The translations under genes and the position numbers were made by a program. A model generated the notes under the pieces. It saw only the letters and a list, made by a program, of their open reading frames with translations, was not told the DNA's origin and did not search any database. From contig JBGQHM010000220.1 of the NCBI GenBank assembly GCA_041497995.1, positions 1 through 11,292 on the forward strand: a stretch of DNA of 11,292 nucleotides. The letters run 5' to 3'. Source of the stretch: DATKMS01 sp041497995 (GTDB lineage: Bacteria > Desulfobacterota > Binatia > HRBIN30). Each line of letters begins with the position of its first letter. The first letter of the stretch is position 1. Positions 6,649 to 11,292 of the stretch are shown one piece after another.

Positions 6649-6712
6649 GCGTTCTCCTATCACCGCTAAGGGAAGCGGCGCGGGTGTACGCGCGGAAGGA
6701 GCCCTGAACTGC

Positions 6713-8149
6713 TCAGCCACTCGGAATGATCAGACTCTGCCCGACGCGCACTTGTCCTTTGCGCAGGTTGTTGCGCCGCTGGATGGCTGCGGCGGTCACG
6801 CCGTAGCGCTTGGCGATCGTCGCGAGCGTCTGGCCACGCTTCACCCGATGCGTCAGCACGGACGAGGCGCGCTGCCGACTGAACTTCTGGTGCGCCGGTA
6901 GGCTGGCGTAGCGCACATCAAAGGTATCGGCGGCCCCTTCGGGGACACGGGCGCGATAGCCCTTAGGCACGTACAACTTCCCGCCCAGGACCTCACCGCT
7001 CAGCGCCGGATTGAGATCCGCCAGAGTGCCCGCATCCGTGTCGGTAACGCGCACGAGCGTCTGGAAGCTGACGTAGTCCGGCACGCGGACCATCTCGCTG
7101 CGCAGCGGCGAATGCCCGTGCAGGTCGCCGAAATAGTCCGCAAAGTGGCGTTCAACGTCGAGGGCCGCGAGAAACTCGGCGTAGAAGTTGCGTGAGGCGA
7201 ACTTGAACGTCGGGCCGTGGTATCGATGGATAATCTCCACAACGTCAGTCGTGCCGACCTGCGACACGGCGCGCGCGATACCGGCACGCCCGTGGTTGTA
7301 CGCGGTGATCGCCAGCGGCCAGCTCCCGAGAACCTCGTAGTTCCGCTTGAGGTGTTGCGCCGCAGCCTGGGTCGACGCGATCGGATCGCGCCGTTCGTCG
7401 ACCGCGCCATCGACCTGCATGTACAGCCGGCCGGTCCCCGGCATGAATTGCCAGATCCCCGCCGCGCCCACCTTGGAGTACGCGCGCACGTTGAAGCACG
7501 ATTCGACCAACGGCAACCGCGTCAACTCGATGGGCAAACCTTCACGCTGGAAGATCGCCTCCATCTCGGGCAGGTAGCGACGCGACACCTCGACCCCGGC
7601 AGCGAAACGGTCACGCAGTCCCGTCTGCGCGCGGATGCGATCCTCCGCGGCCGCCTGCAGGAACGCGGAGGGCTCCTTGACATTACGGAACAGCGCCCAT
7701 ATTTTCCGCTCCTCATCCGTAAGCTCTTCTGAGGGATGTGGCCCGAGTTGATGCAGTCGCATCAGAATCGCACGCACGCGCTCTTTCTCGCGCTCGACCT
7801 TCGTCTTGGCAAACGCGGCGATCTCGCCGTCGCTGAGACCGCTCTCGGCCAGCGGCCGAAAGTCGAGCACCGCATACACTCGGTTCAAGTGCTCGGTGTC
7901 GTGGATGACGACCTCGCGCGTCGAGTAGGTCCCGAAGATATCCTTCCAGAATTTGACCTGGGTTTGGAGTCCGTGTGGCACCGGTATCGGCGATGACTCG
8001 TTCCGCCCCTCCGGTGCCGCAGCGCGCACCGGCCTAGCACCCAGGAACGTGCCCAGCATTCCCACCACGAGCAGCCACGCTGTGCACGCGACCGCCCCCC
8101 GCTGGACCCTCCCACACGAACCCACCTGGTTCCACCTGCGCGTTGCCAT
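6713..8149 (-). CDS. MltD-like membrane-bound lytic transglycosylase with C-terminal LysM
   Basis: Lytic transglycosylases cleave the MurNAc-GlcNAc bond of peptidoglycan in the periplasm, forming 1,6-anhydroMurNAc ends. With ATG 8149 the protein has 478 residues. It has an N-terminal signal or anchor (hydrophobic 20-36, AxA-like site near 42-44) and a helical N-domain rich in charged residues (about 60-190). The SLT domain spans about 190-340, with ELTRLPLVESCFN (catalytic E216), GAAGIWQFMPGTG (228-240) and AITAYNHG (280-287). A divergent LysM-like segment (about 356-396) is followed by a clear LysM (HRVKRGQTLATIAKRYG to SLIIPSG, 434-478). This is the family 1D layout. There is no lipobox, unlike E. 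coli MltD. The start is uncertain: GTG 8125 has AGGTGG six bases upstream and also gives a complete signal peptide, while ATG 8149 has no Shine-Dalgarno. The gene is transcribed divergently from the ABC importer operon. Confidence 0.92.
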   Translation of the reverse strand: MATRRWNQVGSCGRVQRGAVACTAWLLVVGMLGTFLGARPVRAAAPEGRNESSPIPVPHGLQTQVKFWKDIFGTYSTREVVIHDTEHLNRVYAVLDFRPLAESGLSDGEIAAFAKTKVEREKERVRAILMRLHQLGPHPSEELTDEERKIWALFRNVKEPSAFLQAAAEDRIRAQTGLRDRFAAGVEVSRRYLPEMEAIFQREGLPIELTRLPLVESCFNVRAYSKVGAAGIWQFMPGTGRLYMQVDGAVDERRDPIASTQAAAQHLKRNYEVLGSWPLAITAYNHGRAGIARAVSQVGTTDVVEIIHRYHGPTFKFASRNFYAEFLAALDVERHFADYFGDLHGHSPLRSEMVRVPDYVSFQTLVRVTDTDAGTLADLNPALSGEVLGGKLYVPKGYRARVPEGAADTFDVRYASLPAHQKFSRQRASSVLTHRVKRGQTLATIAKRYGVTAAAIQRRNNLRKGQVRVGQSLIIPSG

Positions 8150-8162
8150 ACGTACGGCCACG

Positions 8163-8191
8163 AAGTTACCCAGGCGTGTCGACGCAGTCAA
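8163..8191 (-). promoter_or_regulatory. Candidate sigma70-type promoter of the lytic transglycosylase gene
   Basis: On the minus strand, TTGACT (8186-8191; five of six to TTGACA) is followed by a 17-base spacer and TAACTT (8163-8168; three of six to TATAAT). Transcription would start near 8156. That leaves only about 7 bases before ATG 8149, or about 31 bases before the alternative GTG 8125, which has a better ribosome-binding site. The -35 is good and the -10 weak. It lies 26 bp from the edge of the repeat element. Confidence 0.35.
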
Positions 8192-8249
8192 TGTTCATCT
8201 GCGTCTGTGGGTACGGCCTCAGTCTTGGTGGCGCTATGCCGCCGCGACG

Positions 8250-9968
8250 ATGAATCGTCTGGCAAGGAGATCTCCCTCTCCCGCGCATCATCTCAGCGTG
8301 GGAGAGGGTTGGGGTCAGGGTGCAAGCATCGCCGCGTCAGGCTGGCACCCTCACCCTCCCCTCTCCCACGCGGGAAAAACGCGCGGGAGAGGCCATAGAT
8401 CCAAGCTGGGCGCCACCAAGACCGAGGGGTTACTTCTACGGCACGCGGTAGCGCTCCTCTGTGTCAGCTGGGCGTGCGTCAGCTGCAGCTCGGAACCGGC
8501 GGCGCCTCCAGGATACGTCGTCGTTGGACTGGAGAACGGCCCGATCACGCTCGATCCGCGCTTCGCCACCGACGCCACGGCTGCACAGATCGGCGATGTC
8601 CTTTTCGATGGACTGACACGACTCGACAGCCAATCACGTCGCTTGCCGCACCTTGCCGCGTCGTGGGACACCCCGGACGATCGCACCTACGTATTCCACT
8701 TACAGGTGGGTTTTCGCTTCGCGGACGGCCAGCCGCTGACGGCAGCCGACGTGCAAGCAACCTACGACTCCGTACGTGATCCACGCTCACCGTCACCGAA
8801 ACGCCAAGCGCTCGCTCCGATCGAAGCGGTCGAGGTCCTCGACCCACTCACCGTACGTTTCCGCCTGCGTGAGCCGTTCGCTCCGTTCCTCGAAGAGTCC
8901 GGCCTCGGCATTCTCTCCGCACGGCAGATTGCCACAGCACCGACGCGCCCGCTGGACGAACCGCTCGGCTCGGGACCATTCCTCCTGACGGAGTTCAGCC
9001 CGGACGAACGTGTCGTCGCGGCACGCAACGACAGCTATCCGATCGGCCGTCCACGCCTGGCCGGCGTGATCTTCAAAGTCGTGCCGGACGCGGTCTCGCG
9101 GCTGCTCGAATTGAAGCGCGGCAGCCTCGATCTGGTGCAGAACGCCATCGAGCCGGACGCGTTGAGCTGGGTGCGCGCGCAGCCGGGCCTGCTGGTCATG
9201 ACCAGCCCGGGCACCACCTTCCAGTACATCGGATTCAATCTGCGCGACCCGCGTCTCGCCGACGTACGCGTGCGCCGCGCCATCGCGCACGCCATCGATC
9301 GCGACGCCATCGTCGACACGATTCTCAAGGGACTAGCGACCGTGGCCAGCGGGTTGCTGCCACCAACACACTGGGCATACAGCCCGCACGTCCCAACCTA
9401 TGCCTACAACCCGAAACGCGCCAAACAACTGCTGGATCTCGCCGGCTATCCGGACCCGGACGGTGACGGCCCCGCGCCGCGGTTCCACTTGTCGTACAAG
9501 ACCACCACTGTCGAGCTGCGCCGGCGCATCGCCGAAGCCTTCCAGGAGCAGCTCGCACAGGTCGGCATCGCCCTCGACATCCGCAGCTACGAATGGGCCA
9601 CGTTCTACAACGACATTCGCAAGGGCGACTTCCAGCTCTACTCGCTGGCGTGGGTGGGCATTGAGGATCCCGACATCTACTACCAGACCTGCCACTCATC
9701 GCAGACCCCGCCGCTCGGCAACAACCGCGGCTATTTTCAGGAAGACACAATCGATCAGCTCACCGAGGCCGCGCGCCACGTCTCCGACATCGACGAACGG
9801 AGCCGCCTCTACGCGGAGGTCCAGCGGCGCGTCGCACAACTCCTCCCCGTGATTCCGTTGTGGTGGACGACCAACGTCGCCGCCATGAATCAGCGCCTGC
9901 AAGGGTATGAGATTCAGCCAAACGCCAGCTACGTATCGCTGCGCGATGCGTGGATCGAGGAGCGCTGA
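8250..9968 (+). CDS. ABC importer substrate-binding protein, family 5 (Opp/Dpp type); start uncertain
   Basis: This is a periplasmic solute-binding protein of the SBP_bac_5 family, which delivers peptides or similar solutes (some members bind nickel or glycosides) to a DppBC-type permease. Family features include ENGPITLDPRFATDATAAQIGDVLFDGL near the mature N-terminus, LPHLAASWDTPDDRTYVFHL, FADGQPLTAADV, LGSGPFLL, YIGFNLRDPRLADVRVRRAIAHAIDRDAIV and the C-terminal LPVIPLWW. The stop is certain; the start is not. The only upstream ATG (8250) places the repeat element inside the gene and gives a roughly 78-residue leader with no Shine-Dalgarno. The obvious signal sequence (LLLRHAVALLCVSWACVSC, probable lipid-modified Cys at 8484-8486) would instead fit a CTG start at 8406, giving 520 residues. 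No ATG, GTG or TTG lies in frame between 8300 and the signal. TGA overlaps the next gene's ATG by one base. The ligand cannot be told from sequence. Confidence 0.92.
   Translation: MNRLARRSPSPAHHLSVGEGWGQGASIAASGWHPHPPLSHAGKTRGRGHRSKLGATKTEGLLLRHAVALLCVSWACVSCSSEPAAPPGYVVVGLENGPITLDPRFATDATAAQIGDVLFDGLTRLDSQSRRLPHLAASWDTPDDRTYVFHLQVGFRFADGQPLTAADVQATYDSVRDPRSPSPKRQALAPIEAVEVLDPLTVRFRLREPFAPFLEESGLGILSARQIATAPTRPLDEPLGSGPFLLTEFSPDERVVAARNDSYPIGRPRLAGVIFKVVPDAVSRLLELKRGSLDLVQNAIEPDALSWVRAQPGLLVMTSPGTTFQYIGFNLRDPRLADVRVRRAIAHAIDRDAIVDTILKGLATVASGLLPPTHWAYSPHVPTYAYNPKRAKQLLDLAGYPDPDGDGPAPRFHLSYKTTTVELRRRIAEAFQEQLAQVGIALDIRSYEWATFYNDIRKGDFQLYSLAWVGIEDPDIYYQTCHSSQTPPLGNNRGYFQEDTIDQLTEAARHVSDIDERSRLYAEVQRRVAQLLPVIPLWWTTNVAAMNQRLQGYEIQPNASYVSLRDAWIEER
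8274..8308. repeat. Hairpin unit 1 of the nested palindrome
   Basis: The stem arms CCCTCTCCCGCGC (8274-8286) and GCGTGGGAGAGGG (8296-8308) pair over 13 positions, one of them G-T. The loop is nine bases. There is no T-run after it on either strand, so it does not look like an intrinsic terminator. It shares its arm sequences with unit 2 in inverted orientation. Confidence 0.88.
8360..8392. repeat. Hairpin unit 2 of the nested palindrome
   Basis: The stem arms CCTCTCCCACGC (8360-8371) and GCGCGGGAGAGG (8381-8392) pair at 11 of 12 positions. The nine-base loop is GGGAAAAAC. The loop size equals that of unit 1 while the loop sequence differs. Conserved stems with free loops are the usual behaviour of REP-type palindromes. 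The unit lies just upstream of the region encoding the binding protein's signal sequence. Confidence 0.88.
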
Positions 9969-10891
9969 TGCGCCGCTATGTGCTCCATCGCCTGCTCCTC
10001 GCCGTCCCGACCGTGTTCGGTGTGATCACGCTGGTGTTCCTGTTGATCCATCTGGTGCCGGGCGATCCCGTTGACGTCATGCTCGGTGAGACCGCGCGGG
10101 CCGCCGACAAGGTGCGTCTGCGCCACCAGCTCGGCCTCGACCGGCCGCTGCCAATCCAGTACGCGCGCTACCTGCGCCGTCTGGCGCGCGCCGATCTCGG
10201 GCGTTCGCTGCACAGCGGCCGGCCGGTGCGCCGCATGATCGTCGCGCGCTACCCGGCAACGATCGAGCTCGCCGGAGGCGCACTGCTCGTGGCCGTGCTG
10301 CTCGCGGCGCCGCTGGGCATTGTGGCCGCGGCGCGCCGGGGCTCACTGTTCGATGCGCTCTGCCGCAGCATCGCCGTCGTCGGCGCCGCAATGCCCAACT
10401 TCTGGCTTGGTCCGCTGCTGATCCTGGTCTTCGCCATCGCGCTGGAGTGGGCGCCGGTCTCGGGCCGCGGCGGGGTGGCGCACTTGGCTTTGCCCGCGCT
10501 GACGCTGGGCATGGGCATGGCGGCAGGACTCACCCGTATGCTGCGGGCCACCTTGCTGGACCGTCTCGCGGACGACTACATCCGCACCGCGCGCGCCAAA
10601 GGGGCGAGCGAGCCGCGCGTCGTGCTCACCCACGCCCTGCGCAATGCGGTGCTGCCGGTCGTGACGGTCCTCGGGTTACAAGCCGGCGCGCTGCTGGCGG
10701 GCGCCATCATCACGGAGACTATCTTCGCATGGCCCGGCATCGGTCGCCTGACGCTGCTCGCCATCCAGACGCGTGACTACCCGCTCGTCCAGGGATGCAT
10801 GCTGGTGATCGCACTCACCTACGTGGTCATCAATCTGTGCACCGACTTGCTGTATGGTGTCATCGACCCGCGGCTGAGGACCCGGCAATGA
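9968..10891 (+). CDS. ABC importer inner-membrane permease, DppB/OppB type
   Basis: This is the first of two membrane subunits forming the translocation channel of a dipeptide/oligopeptide-type importer, 307 residues. The family start is clear: RRYVLHRLLLAVPTVFGVITLVFLLIHLVPGDP, with TM1 at about 9-30. Further hydrophobic segments lie at about 100-121, 133-160, 171-190, 228-250 and 272-292. The cytoplasmic EAA loop that contacts the ATPase is at 204-230 (DYIRTARAKGASEPRVVLTHALRNAVLP). AWPGIGRL and the C-terminal YGVIDPRLR are also typical. An in-frame start at 9950 exists, but ATG 9968 is preferred. It has GAGGAG (9957-9962) five bases upstream, overlaps the binding-protein stop by one base, and starts exactly where the family does. 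Its own TGA overlaps the next start as ATGA, so the operon is translationally coupled. Confidence 0.97.
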   Translation: MRRYVLHRLLLAVPTVFGVITLVFLLIHLVPGDPVDVMLGETARAADKVRLRHQLGLDRPLPIQYARYLRRLARADLGRSLHSGRPVRRMIVARYPATIELAGGALLVAVLLAAPLGIVAAARRGSLFDALCRSIAVVGAAMPNFWLGPLLILVFAIALEWAPVSGRGGVAHLALPALTLGMGMAAGLTRMLRATLLDRLADDYIRTARAKGASEPRVVLTHALRNAVLPVVTVLGLQAGALLAGAIITETIFAWPGIGRLTLLAIQTRDYPLVQGCMLVIALTYVVINLCTDLLYGVIDPRLRTRQ

Positions 10892-11292
10892 GGGACGTGC
10901 TGGCCAACCGACAGGTTGCCGCCGGCCTCGCGATCGTCGCGCTGTTCGTGTGCGTGGCGCTGCTCGCACCCGTCTTGGCGCCACAGAGCCCGGCGACACA
11001 AGACCTCCGTGAAGACCTGCAGCCCCCACGTGCGAGTCACCTGTTCGGTCAAGACAAGCTCGGGCGCGACATCTTGAGTCGAGTGATCTACGGCGCCCGC
11101 GTGTCACTGCTCGTCGGCGTCGCGGTTGCCGGCCTGTCCGCCGCCTTCGGCTTGGTGATCGGCAGCGTTGCCGGATACGCCGGCGGGCGCATCGACGACG
11201 CGTTGATGCGCACGATCGACGTCTTGCTCGCCTTCCCCGGGATCCTCCTGGCGATCGGTTTGTCCGCCGTGCTCGGCCCCTCGTTGCGCAAC
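10888..11292 (+). CDS. ABC importer inner-membrane permease, DppC/OppC type (3' end beyond the window)
   Basis: This is the partner permease. The first 135 residues are present and the frame is open to the window edge. Seen: a short cytoplasmic N-terminus; TM1 (about 11-31, GLAIVALFVCVALLAPVLAP); the family hallmark HLFGQDKLGRDILSRVIYGARVSLLVG (51-77); TM2 (about 73-98); the conserved GYAGGRIDDALMRTIDVLLAFPGILLAI (96-123); and the start of the third segment. ATG 10888 overlaps the upstream TGA by four bases, with GAGGA (10876-10880) seven bases before it. DppC proteins are usually about 280-300 residues, so roughly half is missing, including the EAA loop. One or two ATPase subunit genes (DppD/DppF type) are expected beyond the window edge. 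Confidence 0.96.
   Translation, partial: MRDVLANRQVAAGLAIVALFVCVALLAPVLAPQSPATQDLREDLQPPRASHLFGQDKLGRDILSRVIYGARVSLLVGVAVAGLSAAFGLVIGSVAGYAGGRIDDALMRTIDVLLAFPGILLAIGLSAVLGPSLRN

Larger units (their letters stand above)
8217..8427. repeat. Nested inverted-repeat element: two head-to-head hairpins flanked by 18-bp inverted repeats
   Basis: The outer arms are CCTCAGTCTTGGTGGCGC (8217-8234) and GCGCCACCAAGACCGAGG (8410-8427), complementary at 17 of 18 positions. Inside are two hairpins with 9-base loops: 8274-8286 with 8296-8308 (13-bp stem, one G-T pair), and 8360-8371 with 8381-8392 (12-bp stem, one mismatch). The hairpin units are themselves inverted copies of each other, each made of CCTCTCCC-type and GGGAGAGG-type arms. 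Next to them, 8311-8323 and 8345-8357 pair at 11 of 13 positions around a 21-base centre (8324-8344). The whole can therefore fold as one long cruciform or as two hairpins. This resembles paired REP/BIME-type palindromes, and CCCTCTCCC/GGGAGAGGG palindromes with a CCCTCACCC flank are common in GC-rich bacterial genomes. The outer 18-bp arms could be the termini of a small non-autonomous element. No transposase is present. Confidence 0.88.

Noticed and set aside
6678..6693. GCGCG-loop-CGCGC hairpin after the lytic transglycosylase stop
   Set aside because: A five-base stem without a T-run is expected by chance in GC-rich DNA.
7953..8249. Long N-terminal extension of the binding-protein frame back to ATG 7953
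   Set aside because: It runs antisense through the conserved N-terminal part of the lytic transglycosylase gene and has no protein-like features. It is open only because GC-rich antisense frames lack stops.

Overview
The window is a gene-dense, GC-rich stretch of bacterial chromosome. It carries eleven protein-coding genes, short intergenic gaps, and one complex repeat element. The gene content suggests a Gram-negative, free-living, probably environmental bacterium: a MEP-pathway dxr, a periplasmic D,D-carboxypeptidase, a LysM-bearing lytic transglycosylase and a dipeptide-type ABC importer with a lipoprotein-like binding protein. GC content and gene neighbours would fit an uncultured deltaproteobacterial or Binatota-like lineage, but nothing in the sequence fixes the taxon. 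I see no tRNA, rRNA, CRISPR array, transposase or phage gene.

Layout. (1) 52-849, plus strand: an unrecognised cysteine-containing protein, meeting dxr tail to tail over a shared CTAG. (2) 846-3521, minus strand: a probable operon, read from high to low coordinates. It runs from a possible 12-codon leader peptide through a 75-residue unknown protein and a PBP5-type D-alanyl-D-alanine carboxypeptidase to dxr (ispC). (3) 3618-6581, minus strand: a possible small catabolic group of an SxxK serine hydrolase, a VOC (glyoxalase/extradiol dioxygenase fold) protein and an R2-like diiron ferritin-fold protein. The last two are very likely co-transcribed. (4) 6713-8149, minus strand: an MltD-like lytic transglycosylase. 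(5) About 8150-8430: the divergent intergenic region. It holds two head-to-head hairpins, mutually inverted and flanked by an 18-bp near-perfect inverted repeat. (6) 8250-11292, plus strand: the start of an Opp/Dpp ABC importer operon (binding protein, DppB-type permease, DppC-type permease). The genes overlap by 1 and 4 bases and the last runs off the window.

How the genes fit together. Dac and the lytic transglycosylase both remodel peptidoglycan in the periplasm. Dxr makes the isoprenoid precursors from which undecaprenyl phosphate, the carrier for wall synthesis, is built. The ABC importer probably takes up short peptides or similar solutes, which could include wall-derived peptides, though that is only inference. 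The diiron/VOC/hydrolase group looks like an uncharacterised small-molecule oxidation cassette.

The most unusual items are the nested inverted-repeat element and the missing canonical start codon between it and the binding protein's signal sequence. Next come the diiron protein with a tyrosine at the R2 radical position, and the putative coupled leader peptide ahead of the dac operon.
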